Assembly (NCBI GenBank): GCA_050701635.1
Contig: JBOGDF010000245.1
Coordinates: forward strand, 1 to 8,586
DNA length: 8,586 nt
Source: WHSM01 sp050701635
Lineage (GTDB): Bacteria; Actinomycetota; Actinomycetes; Mycobacteriales; Micromonosporaceae
Direction of reading: 5' to 3'
In this document: one piece after another, positions 1 to 6,546 of the stretch
How positions within the stretch are numbered: position 1 is the stretch's first letter
How the letters are laid out: the number at the start of each line of letters is the position of its first letter
Notes under the pieces: model-generated
Databases searched by the model: none
The model's input: the letters and a program-made list of their open reading frames with translations, nothing else
Told to the model about the DNA's origin: nothing
Translations under genes and position numbers: made by a program

Positions 1-1826
1 TCCCGGGTGTGCAGCGTGACCGGGGTGTCGCCGACCAGGGTCAGGAAGTCCACCAGCCGTTGCTCGCTGCGCGGGCGCGGGATGAAGAGCATCGCGTCGT
101 ACGCGGGGCCGGTGAAGCGGCGTTGCAACGCGGCGGCGTACTGGGTGGCGTAGAAGTCGGTGCCGCGGTTGAAGGCGCCCCAGAAGACGATCATCCGCGC
201 GTCGGTGCCTTGCTGCTCCTGGGCCACGGCGGCGCGGACCGCGGCGGCTTCGTACCGCATCGAGAGCTGGCCTTCCAGGTGGGCGCGTCCCCAGCTCTCC
301 TGGTGGTGCGGCGCCGGGATGTGGTGGTACGCCGGCACCCGGGTCACCCCCGGGTCGATCGCCCGGAACCCGGCCAGTACGGCCAGCACCCCCACCACCG
401 CAACCGCCGCGGTCACCGTACGGCCCGAGACCAGGGGCGCGAGCAGGGTGCCGAGTGCGCCGAGGGCGAGCAGTCCGACGACGAGCACGATGTGCAGCGC
501 CTTCTCCACGTAATAGCCCTGGCCGGCCGCTAGCACCTGGAAGACGGTGAGTGCGGCGGCGAAGCCGGCGGCCGCGACACCGGTGACTCCCAGCAGACGC
601 CAGCCCGGCTCGCGCCACAGCCGCCCGGCGAGCACCGCCATCACCGGCGGCGCGAGCAGGATCAACAGCCAGATCCGGTCCACCGCCACCACCGGACCGC
701 CCAGCGCGAGCGTCTCGCCGACGCTCGCCGCACGGTTCGCCAACAGCGGTACGACGGCCAGCCCCACCGCCACCGCACCGAGCGGGAGCAGCCACCGCCA
801 CGGGAGCTCGCGCCGGTGCTCCAGCAGCCACCAGCCGGCCGCCACGCCCAGCACCGGCACCAGGAAGTAGTAGTTGTACGCCACCCCGACCGCGATCGTC
901 GCGAGCACCACCAGGTACTCCCGGGTGGGGCGGGCGCGGCACAGCAAGGCGACCCCGGTCGCGAACAGCGCGAGCCCCGCCAGCTCGCTCGGGTAGCCCC
1001 GCAGCAGCAGCGTGAACAGCGGCCCGAAGATCGCGCTCGCCGCCACCACGGTGAGCACCGGCGCCGCCCACCAGCCGCGTACCAGGTCGCCGCCGATTCG
1101 GGCCGTCGCCCACACCAGGCAGGCCACGAACAGCACGTACGTCACCACGGTCCACAGCAGGTAGCCGTCGAACGCCGCCTCCGGCGACCCCGGTACGCCA
1201 CCCCGGAGGAACCGGTCGAGTACCGCCGCCGCCAGGTGCGACCCCTGCGGATAGCTCACCAGCCCCGGGGCCAGAAGCGAGTCCGCGTCGGGGCGCAGGA
1301 AGAGATAGCCGCCGAGCCGGGTCTGCAGGTCGAAGATCGCGAAGTGCCGGCTGAGATCCTCACCCTGGAACACCAGCGCCAACCGGCCGGTCGCGTCCGT
1401 ACGCAGCAGCGGCAGCCCGGCCACCACGGCGGCCACGGTGGCGGACCCGGCGACCATGGCGTCCGTACCCGTGAAGGGGGTACGCCACTGCGGCCGGCGC
1501 CCGGTCAGCGCCGCGACCAGCACCAGCAGCGACAGCGCCAGCCCCGCGATCGGGACCGGCGCCAGCCCCCACGGCCACACCGAGAACAGCAGCCCGGCCG
1601 GCGCCAGCGCGCACCACAGCACGACCGAGGCGACCAGCAGCCGGCCGACGAACGTACCCCCGACACGCAGCAACGACGCCGTGACCAGCACGATCACCGG
1701 GACCAGCAGCAGATCCAGACCGAGCAGGTGCGTGAGGGTGGGCAGCAGCCAGGCGGCGACCAGGCTCCCCACGAGCAGCCGGACGGCGGAGCCGCCCACG
1801 GGCAACCGGGCGCGCGGGTGGTTCAA
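1..1826 (-). CDS. Polytopic membrane protein, GT-C glycosyltransferase-like (3' end outside window)
   Basis: The minus strand is open without a stop from a TTG at 1826 to the left edge, giving 608 residues and no stop codon. Seen: many hydrophobic segments (roughly 17-55, 60-107, 123-142, 222-240, 253-275, 283-297, 303-334, 345-363, 384-400, 411-433, 444-465, 470-487), then a hydrophilic tail from about 490 onward that looks extracytoplasmic. Loop motifs are GEDLSRHF (155-162), SYPQGSH (191-197) and GYYVEKALH (437-445). An acidic pair in the first large loop followed by a YP-G loop is the layout of GT-C transferases that use polyprenyl-phosphate sugars, so a cell-envelope glycosyltransferase is the best inference; no substrate can be read. 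The TTG is one base after the stop of the PEBP gene, and the frame has a stop at 1853-1851, so the start cannot lie much further upstream; no good ribosome site is visible, which suggests translational coupling. GTG at 1799 is an alternative start. Confidence 0.75.
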   Translation of the reverse strand, partial: MNHPRARLPVGGSAVRLLVGSLVAAWLLPTLTHLLGLDLLLVPVIVLVTASLLRVGGTFVGRLLVASVVLWCALAPAGLLFSVWPWGLAPVPIAGLALSLLVLVAALTGRRPQWRTPFTGTDAMVAGSATVAAVVAGLPLLRTDATGRLALVFQGEDLSRHFAIFDLQTRLGGYLFLRPDADSLLAPGLVSYPQGSHLAAAVLDRFLRGGVPGSPEAAFDGYLLWTVVTYVLFVACLVWATARIGGDLVRGWWAAPVLTVVAASAIFGPLFTLLLRGYPSELAGLALFATGVALLCRARPTREYLVVLATIAVGVAYNYYFLVPVLGVAAGWWLLEHRRELPWRWLLPLGAVAVGLAVVPLLANRAASVGETLALGGPVVAVDRIWLLILLAPPVMAVLAGRLWREPGWRLLGVTGVAAAGFAAALTVFQVLAAGQGYYVEKALHIVLVVGLLALGALGTLLAPLVSGRTVTAAVAVVGVLAVLAGFRAIDPGVTRVPAYHHIPAPHHQESWGRAHLEGQLSMRYEAAAVRAAVAQEQQGTDARMIVFWGAFNRGTDFYATQYAAALQRRFTGPAYDAMLFIPRPRSEQRLVDFLTLVGDTPVTLHTR

Positions 1827-1827
1827 G

Positions 1828-2364
1828 TCAGTGGCCGTACTGGGCGGTGATCACGCCGCGCGCGAGGGAGTGGAAGGTCAGGTGGAAGCCGACCACGGCG
1901 CAGGACGCGTCGGCGTCCGGCCCCAGCTCCTCGGAGTCCACCGCGTGTACGGCGAAGATGTAGCGGTGCGCCGGGTCGCCCTTGGGCGGGAACGCGCCGG
2001 CGAAGTCCCTGCTGCCGGCGTCGTTGCGTACGTGCACCGCCCCCTCCGGGAGCCCTTCGCCGCTGCCGGCGCCGCGGGGCAGCTCGGTGACCGACGCCGG
2101 GATGTTGAACAGCACCCAGTGCCAGAAGCCGCTGCCGGTCGGCGCGTCCGGGTCGAAGCAGGTGACGGCGAAGCTGCGGGTCTCCGCGGGGAAGCCGGAC
2201 CAGCGCAGCTGCGGAGAGATGTTGCCACCGGAGAAACCGCCCTGGTCGTACACGTGGTCGTTCGCCAGCGGCTGCCCCTCGGCGATGTCGTCGCTTTCCA
2301 GCGCGAAGCCGGGGACCTCGGGCAGGTAGTCGTACGGGGACGGCGGCCGGGAGCGCAAAGTCAT
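1828..2364 (-). CDS. YbhB/YbcL-type phosphatidylethanolamine-binding (PEBP) family protein
   Basis: A 178-residue protein, the usual length for bacterial PEBP proteins (Raf-kinase-inhibitor-like). Seen: GGNISPQLRWSGFP (46-59), the family signature DPDAPTGSGFWHWVLFNIP (71-89) with the two Asp and the WHW core that line the anion-binding pocket, then GSRDFAG (117-123), PPKGD (126-130) and HRYIFAVHAV (133-142). No signal peptide, so cytosolic. Bacterial members bind small anions or phosphorylated ligands, but their physiological role is mostly unknown; none is assigned here. The ATG is preceded by AAGGAG (complement of 2372-2377) at 7 nt, which fixes the start. It is the first gene of a probable two-gene operon: its TGA is one base before the TTG of the GT-C-like gene. 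It is divergent from corA across 421 bp. Confidence 0.93.
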   Translation of the reverse strand: MTLRSRPPSPYDYLPEVPGFALESDDIAEGQPLANDHVYDQGGFSGGNISPQLRWSGFPAETRSFAVTCFDPDAPTGSGFWHWVLFNIPASVTELPRGAGSGEGLPEGAVHVRNDAGSRDFAGAFPPKGDPAHRYIFAVHAVDSEELGPDADASCAVVGFHLTFHSLARGVITAQYGH

Positions 2365-2785
2365 CGGACTACTCCTTCACAGCGGTGGTACGCGCATATC
2401 GAAGCTGGGGTACGCCCGCGGCGCAGCGCGCGAACTCAGACCGCACCGTAGCGCCCCAGGCGGCGTCCCGCACGGCAAACCTGGGTGGCCCCGAGCGAGA
2501 TTTCTGTTGCTTTGCTGAGGATTGTGGGGCACGAAGCCACGACCCTCCTGTCGTACACTTCTGGTGCTGATCGCTATTTGATCGGCATGCACGGTGCGCT
2601 CACCCCGGTGGGCCACACAAAAGCTTTACCCCCCGCCCCCATGGCGCCGGGGGGCCGACTGGACTCCCCGTACCCGGGTCGGCCCCCCGGCGTCACCCTT
2701 TGCCGGTTCCGCGGGTGACCGGTGTTCCGGCGGCAGACTCGGGCAAGATGCCACGTGGGCGGAGCTGTGGAGGGGGTGTCTTCCG
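2365..2785. other. Divergent intergenic region between the PEBP gene and corA
   Basis: No convincing gene lies in these 421 bases. Short frames run through it, but with poor codon use and no ribosome sites. It must hold both divergent promoters. On the plus strand TACACT at 2554-2559 resembles an actinobacterial -10 element but has no clear -35 partner at 17 bp. The base composition is less GC-extreme around 2500-2630 than elsewhere, as expected for promoter DNA. The stretch 2565-2585 has arms GCTGATC/GATCGGC (one G-T pair) around 7 nt. The most obvious structure is the inverted repeat at 2642-2695, listed separately. I could not match the leader to a known riboswitch class such as the M-box. 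Confidence 0.6.
2642..2695 (+). repeat. Strong 18-bp inverted repeat (stem-loop) in the corA leader
   Basis: Left arm 2642-2659 (TGGCGCCGGGGGGCCGAC) is the reverse complement of right arm 2678-2695 except for one position that forms a G-T pair, so 17 of 18 pairs are Watson-Crick. The loop is 18 nt. The left arm could also pair with upstream CCCCCCG (2629-2635 with 2648-2654), giving a smaller alternative hairpin that excludes the large one. There is no U-run afterwards, but actinobacterial terminators often lack one. It sits 90 nt before the corA GTG, so it could end a short leader RNA, attenuate corA, or switch between two folds. Function is inferred only. Confidence 0.7.
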
Positions 2786-3901
2786 GTGGCTGATCGAGAC
2801 TCTCGGCGTACGCTGCGCCGCGCGTGGGACGCACCCGTACGCGCGATGTCGAAGATGCTGCCCCGCACCGCGTCCCCGACCGCCCCGGACACGCCCGCCA
2901 CCGACCAGAGCGGCGTGGTCGACTGCGCCCTGTACGTGGACGGCGTACGGCAGCCTGGCCGGCCGGGTTACGCCGACGCGCTGCGGCAGGCACGCGAGCT
3001 CGACAACGCGTTCGTGTGGATCGGGCTGCTGGAGCCGAGCCAGGCCGAGTTCGCCGACATCGCGACCACGTTCCAGCTGCACGAGCTGGCCGTCGAGGAC
3101 ACGGTCAAGGCGTCCCAGCGCCCGAAGCTCGAGCGGTACGAGCAGGTCACGTTCGCGGTGCTGCGTACCGCCCGGTATGTCGAGCATCACGAGCTGACCG
3201 CGACCACCGAAGTGGTGCAGACCGGCGACGTGATGCTGTTCCTGGGGCCGCAGTTCGTGATCACCGTACGGCACGGCGACGCCTGCAACCTGAGGCCGGT
3301 ACGCGCTGACCTAGAGGCGCGCCACGACCTGCTCAGGCACGGGCCGTGGGCGGTGTTCCACGCGGTGTGCGACCGGATCGTGGACCTCTACCTGGACGTC
3401 GCCGGCTCCATGGAAGACGACCTCGACGAGGTCGAAGAGAGCGTCTTCAGCCGGCACGGCGGCGACATTCAACGCATATACCAGCTCAAACGCGAGCTGG
3501 TGGAGTTCAAGCGGGCGGTGTTCCCGCTGCAGCGGCCACTCGCCGCGCTGGTCAGCGGCCAGGTGCCCGGCATCCCGAAGGAGATCCGCCGCTACATCCG
3601 CGACGTCGCCGACCACCTGACCCGGGTGATGGATCAGCTGGCCAGCTTCGACGATCTGCTCAACTCGATCCTGGCCGCCCGGCTGGCCCAGGTGACCGTG
3701 GATCAGAACAACGACATGCGCAAGATCGCGTCATGGGCGGCGATCGCGGCCCTGCAGACCGCGATCGCCGGTTTGTACGGCATGAACTTCAAGAACATGC
3801 CCGGGTTGAACTGGACGTACGGCTACCCGATGGTGGTCGGCCTGATGGTGCTCAGTGCCGTGGTCCTGTACCGGATGTTCCGTCGTTCCGGCTGGTTGTA
3901 G
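2786..3901 (+). CDS. corA: CorA-family magnesium/cobalt transport protein
   Basis: A 371-residue CorA-type channel, a homopentamer in the cytoplasmic membrane that lets Mg2+ (and Co2+/Ni2+) in and is gated by cytosolic Mg2+. Seen: an N-terminal low-complexity tail (about 1-42), the alpha/beta cytosolic domain (about 45-200), the long stalk-helix region (about 205-310) with the acidic run SMEDDLDEVEES (208-219), then TM1 ending in the signature YGMNF (331-335, GMN encoded at 3779-3787), a short loop, and TM2 (about 346-365) followed by a basic C-terminus (RMFRRSGWL). The GTG start is chosen because GGAGGGG (2769-2775) lies 10 nt upstream; an in-frame ATG at 2594 would add 64 residues translated from the GC-rich inverted repeat. 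Its last 50 bases overlap the 3' end of the opposite-strand gene. The leader inverted repeat makes RNA-level control possible. Confidence 0.95.
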   Translation: MADRDSRRTLRRAWDAPVRAMSKMLPRTASPTAPDTPATDQSGVVDCALYVDGVRQPGRPGYADALRQARELDNAFVWIGLLEPSQAEFADIATTFQLHELAVEDTVKASQRPKLERYEQVTFAVLRTARYVEHHELTATTEVVQTGDVMLFLGPQFVITVRHGDACNLRPVRADLEARHDLLRHGPWAVFHAVCDRIVDLYLDVAGSMEDDLDEVEESVFSRHGGDIQRIYQLKRELVEFKRAVFPLQRPLAALVSGQVPGIPKEIRRYIRDVADHLTRVMDQLASFDDLLNSILAARLAQVTVDQNNDMRKIASWAAIAALQTAIAGLYGMNFKNMPGLNWTYGYPMVVGLMVLSAVVLYRMFRRSGWL

Positions 3902-4811
3902 CTGTCTCGCCGGCGGCGTTGGCTTCCCGTACCGGCGCCGGTGGGACTGTCGGGTCGTTCTTGCGTACGTCCGCCAGCCGCTTCTTCGCCGTGGAGGCCT
4001 TCTCGCGCGCCACCTCGACCGCCTCGCTGGTCTTGCGCTTCGCGGTCTCGGCGACGTCACCGAGCTTGCCCCGGGCGCCGCCGGTCGGCGTCTCATTGGA
4101 CACCCCCGGAGAGCTGTGCTCCGTGGTGGCCGAGCCGGTGTCGGTGGCCGACGAGTCGGACCACTTGCCAGCCGGCGTCATCGTGGTGTCGTCGGTGCCG
4201 GTCACCGCGCCGCTCGGAGTGCCCGCGGCGTACCGGGTGCCGCCGGACGGCACCGCGCTCGGGCTGCCGCCGGCAGCGGTCTCGGTGTCGTACTCCTCCC
4301 AGTCCGCGGCACGCCGCCGCGAGATCAGGGCGCTCACCACACCGATCGCGGCGCCCGCGCCGAGTGCGCCGAGCATCCAGCGCCAGCGGCGTGGCTTGCG
4401 GGCCTGCTCGGTCTGCAGCGAGTCCGCGAATTCCTGGGTACGCCGAGCCGCCTTGCGGGCGGCCTTCTCGGCCTTGCGGCGGGCACGCCGGGACATCTCT
4501 GTGGCGCTGTCCGCGGCGGACCTCACCCGGGTGTCCCACGCGTGGCTGGCCGCTTCCCTGGCGCGCTCGATGCGGGGCGCTGTGGCCTCCATCGCGCGCT
4601 CCCGGGCGCGTTCCAGACGCGGTCCCATCGTCTCCCGGGCTTCCTTCATCGACTCGCGGGCTGATTCACGCGCCGACTCGACGGCGGGGGTCAGTCGGGC
4701 CGCCGCCTCCTCCGCGGCCAGCGCCGCGGCGGTACGTAGATGGTCGAAGCTCTCGTGCAACTCGTCGCCGATATGGCGCTCGGTGAGCCGCTCCTTGGTA
4801 CGTCGCAGCAT
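3852..4811 (-). CDS. Alanine/arginine-rich coiled-coil protein with one TM segment, positional counterpart of CwsA
   Basis: A 319-residue protein. Seen: a charged helical N-terminal part (about 1-138) rich in A, E and R with partial 15-residue repeats (GPRLERARERAMEAT at 63-77, then APRIERAREAASHAW at 78-92); a single hydrophobic segment MLGALGAGAAIGVVSALI (146-163) flanked by RRWRW and RRR; a low-complexity Ser/Thr/Gly linker (about 175-245); and a second charged helical stretch (about 249-284). The basic residues on both flanks leave the topology open. ATG at 4811 has AGGAGGT (complement of 4821-4827) at 9 nt, which rules out longer starts inside the cyclophilin gene. M. tuberculosis has CwsA, a single-TM coiled-coil protein that binds CrgA and Wag31, at this same place: minus strand, next to divergent ppiA. 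I infer a similar role from position and architecture, not from sequence similarity I could verify. It might instead be described as YtxH-like. The stop lies inside corA. Confidence 0.85.
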   Translation of the reverse strand: MLRRTKERLTERHIGDELHESFDHLRTAAALAAEEAAARLTPAVESARESARESMKEARETMGPRLERARERAMEATAPRIERAREAASHAWDTRVRSAADSATEMSRRARRKAEKAARKAARRTQEFADSLQTEQARKPRRWRWMLGALGAGAAIGVVSALISRRRAADWEEYDTETAAGGSPSAVPSGGTRYAAGTPSGAVTGTDDTTMTPAGKWSDSSATDTGSATTEHSSPGVSNETPTGGARGKLGDVAETAKRKTSEAVEVAREKASTAKKRLADVRKNDPTVPPAPVREANAAGETATTSRNDGTSGTGPRH

Positions 4812-5009
4812 CGGTGCCCCACCTCCTGTGGTCACGTCCTTATCCTGCCCCTTCCCCGGTACGCGTACCGCCGAAACGCGTGAAGCGAGGCCACGCAGAG
4901 TAATTGTCACCACGACCACCCGGGGATGAATGCAACCCCTATGCCGGTGGTGGTCGACAAGGGCGTGTAAGGATGGGGCGGCTTGTGAAGTATCGGTCGA
5001 GGAGGACCA
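4812..5009. promoter_or_regulatory. Divergent promoter region between the CwsA-like gene and ppiA
   Basis: These 198 bases carry two symmetrical elements. The first is a perfect 14-bp palindrome, CGGTACGCGTACCG (4857-4870), 46-59 bp upstream of the minus-strand ATG. The second is a nested stem-loop at 4913-4956: CGACCACC (4913-4920) pairs with GGTGGTCG (4949-4956), and inside it GGGG (4922-4925) can pair with CCCC (4936-4939). AAGGAT (4969-4974) is a weak -10 candidate for ppiA, without a clear -35 element. Both elements could be operators for the divergent pair, but no known regulator site is recognised. Confidence 0.4.
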
Positions 5010-5552
5010 TTGGCTGACGAGTTGTACGCGACGCTGCACACCACCGAGGGCCCGATCGTGCTCCGGCTGTTCGAGAACCACGCGCCGAAGACGGTGAAGA
5101 ACTTCGTGGGACTGGCGGACGGCACCGGCGAGTGGACCGATCCCCGTACCGGTCAGAAGGGCGAAGGGCCGCTCTACAACGGGACGATCTTCCACCGCGT
5201 GATCCCCGGTTTCATGATCCAGGGCGGCGACCCGCGCGGCGACGGGCGGGGCGGTCCGGGATACCAGTTCGACGACGAGATCCACCCGGAGCTGCAGTTC
5301 AACCGGCCGTACCTGCTGGCCATGGCGAACGCCGGCAAGCAGATGGGCCGCGGTACGAACGGCTCCCAGTTCTTCATCACGGTGACCGAGCCGGACTGGC
5401 TGAACACCAAGCACACCATCTTCGGCGAGGTGGCCGACGAGCCGTCCAAGGCCGTGGTGGACGCGATCGCCGGCACCAAGACCGGCCCCGGTGACCGTCC
5501 CGCGAACGACATCAAGATCGAGCGCATCGACATCGAGCGCCGCCCCGCGTAA
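5010..5552 (+). CDS. ppiA: Cyclophilin-type peptidyl-prolyl cis-trans isomerase
   Basis: A 180-residue cytosolic cyclophilin that isomerises Xaa-Pro bonds during protein folding. Seen: the active-site strand FHRVIPGFMIQGGD (61-74) with catalytic Arg63, Phe68, Met69 and Gln71; AMANAG (104-109); NGSQFFIT (117-124); Trp130 in PDWLNTKHTIFGEV, the position linked with cyclosporin A binding; and His135. No signal peptide or membrane anchor. The TTG start (5010-5012) is supported by AGGAGGA at 5000-5006, an unusually close spacing of 3-4 nt; there is no nearby in-frame ATG or GTG that keeps the conserved N-terminal strand. Its position between the CwsA-like gene (divergent) and the rhomboid/PH/crgA genes matches the ppiA locus of other actinobacteria near oriC. 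A GC-rich hairpin follows 16 bases after the stop. Confidence 0.96.
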   Translation: MADELYATLHTTEGPIVLRLFENHAPKTVKNFVGLADGTGEWTDPRTGQKGEGPLYNGTIFHRVIPGFMIQGGDPRGDGRGGPGYQFDDEIHPELQFNRPYLLAMANAGKQMGRGTNGSQFFITVTEPDWLNTKHTIFGEVADEPSKAVVDAIAGTKTGPGDRPANDIKIERIDIERRPA

Positions 5553-5568
5553 ACGCGTGCTGTGCTGC

Positions 5569-5593
5569 CGGGCCGGGCGTCATGCCCGGCCCG
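5569..5593 (+). terminator. GC-rich hairpin after ppiA, probable terminator
   Basis: CGGGCCGGGC (5569-5578) and GCCCGGCCCG (5584-5593) form a perfect 10-bp stem around the 5-nt loop GTCAT, starting 16 nt after the ppiA TAA. There is no U-tract, which is common for actinobacterial terminators. A second smaller hairpin follows: CTGCCGC (5607-5613) with GCGGCAG (5621-5627), loop 7 nt, ending 14 bases before the rhomboid GTG. The pair separates ppiA from the next gene. Confidence 0.65.
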
Positions 5594-5641
5594 CGCGGCG
5601 TCTCGGCTGCCGCTCAGGTTGCGGCAGTAGGCTTGGTCGCC

Positions 5642-6544
5642 GTGAGCCAGCCACCCCAGGTCGGTACGCCGACGTGTTACCGCCATCCTGACCGCGAGAC
5701 GTACGTCCGGTGCACCCGGTGCAACCGGCCGATCTGCCCTGACTGCATGCGTACAGCGTCGGTCGGGTTCCACTGTCCCGAGTGCGTGGCCGAGGCCCGG
5801 CGTACGGTCCGCGCCCCGCGTACCGCGTTCGGCGGCAGCCAGGCGGGTCAGCTGGGCTACGTCACGTACACCCTGATCGGGTTGAACGTCCTGGTCGCGT
5901 TGACGTCGATGGTGATCAGCGGCGCGGCCGCGCTCGGCGGCGGCGGTCTGTTCGGCGGCGCCACTCCACTGCACACCGAGGGCGCGATCATCGGGCTCGC
6001 CCTGGGGCCGGACGGTTCCCTGCTGGGGATCGCCGCCGGGGAGTACTGGCGGCTGTTCACCGCGATGTTCCTGCACTACGGGCTGCTGCACCTCGGTGTG
6101 AACATGTGGGCGCTGTGGATCCTGGGGCGCCACCTGGAGGGCACCCTGGGGCCGGCCCGATTCCTGGCGCTCTACCTGATCGCGGGCCTCGGCGGCAGCG
6201 TCGCGGTCTACCTGTTCACCGCGCCGAACCACGCCACCGCCGGCGCCTCCGGCGCGATCTTCGGGTTGTTCGCGGCGCTGTTCGTGGTCAACCGCAAACT
6301 CGGGTTGGACAACTCCGGCGTGATCGGGCTGATCCTGATCAACCTGTCGTTGGGCCTGTTCATCCCGAACATCAGCATGACCGGCCACATCGGTGGGCTG
6401 GTCACCGGTGGGCTGGTGGCGCTCGGATTCGCGTACGCGCCGAAGGGTGCCCAGCGGACGCCGGTGCAGATCGCTGCCGGGGTCGCGGTGACGGTGCTGC
6501 TGGTGGTGCTGACGGTGACCCGTACCGGGCTGCTGCTCGGCTAA
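5642..6544 (+). CDS. Rhomboid-family intramembrane serine protease with N-terminal zinc-binding motif
   Basis: A 300-residue protein. Residues 12-48 hold a B-box-like metal site: Cys12/His15, Cys24/Cys27, Cys32/Cys35 and His44-Cys45/Cys48. Then come the rhomboid segments: TM1 (about 72-95), a loop, WRLFTAMFLHYGLLHLGVNMWALW (the oxyanion Asn is N154), a helix around 172-192, AGASGAIFG with the nucleophile Ser203 (GxSG), a helix around 225-241, and MTGHIGGLVTG with catalytic His249, so the Ser-His dyad is complete. A last hydrophobic segment (about 276-292) makes a 6+1 layout. Rhomboids cleave membrane-anchored substrates inside the bilayer; the substrate here is unknown. The GTG start gives a protein beginning SQPPQ before the zinc motif; the site upstream is weak. 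TAGGCT at 5628-5633 could be a -10 element, which would make the mRNA nearly leaderless. The in-frame ATG at 5582 falls in the ppiA hairpin and is rejected. It converges with the next gene with only 2 bases between stops. Confidence 0.93.
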   Translation: MSQPPQVGTPTCYRHPDRETYVRCTRCNRPICPDCMRTASVGFHCPECVAEARRTVRAPRTAFGGSQAGQLGYVTYTLIGLNVLVALTSMVISGAAALGGGGLFGGATPLHTEGAIIGLALGPDGSLLGIAAGEYWRLFTAMFLHYGLLHLGVNMWALWILGRHLEGTLGPARFLALYLIAGLGGSVAVYLFTAPNHATAGASGAIFGLFAALFVVNRKLGLDNSGVIGLILINLSLGLFIPNISMTGHIGGLVTGGLVALGFAYAPKGAQRTPVQIAAGVAVTVLLVVLTVTRTGLLLG

Positions 6545-6546
6545 CG

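Noticed and set aside
816..1850. Long plus-strand open frames over the left third (816-1850, 1438-2451, 9-533)
   Set aside because: The products are Arg/Gln/His- or Ser/Thr-rich without hydrophobic cores or family motifs. The minus-strand frame over the same bases encodes a coherent polytopic membrane protein with G/C-rich third positions.
2594..2785. In-frame upstream extension of corA to the ATG at 2594
   Set aside because: The extra 64 codons would be read from the strong inverted repeat and have no family similarity; the GTG at 2786 has a clear ribosome site and gives a normal CorA length.
2365..2785. M-box or other known Mg2+ riboswitch in the corA leader
   Set aside because: No recognisable conserved core was seen; only the inverted repeat and a competing C-run. 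A covariance-model search would decide.
3346..4929. Plus-strand frame of 527 codons spanning the corA end and the CwsA-like gene
   Set aside because: It is an Arg/Ser/Ala-rich shadow: its first part is an alternate frame of corA and its second part is antisense to the coiled-coil gene, which has a good ribosome site at 4821-4827.
4812..5414. Extension of the CwsA-like gene upstream into the ppiA coding region
   Set aside because: The ATG at 4811 has a near-ideal AGGAGGT at 9 nt; the extension would be antisense to cyclophilin.
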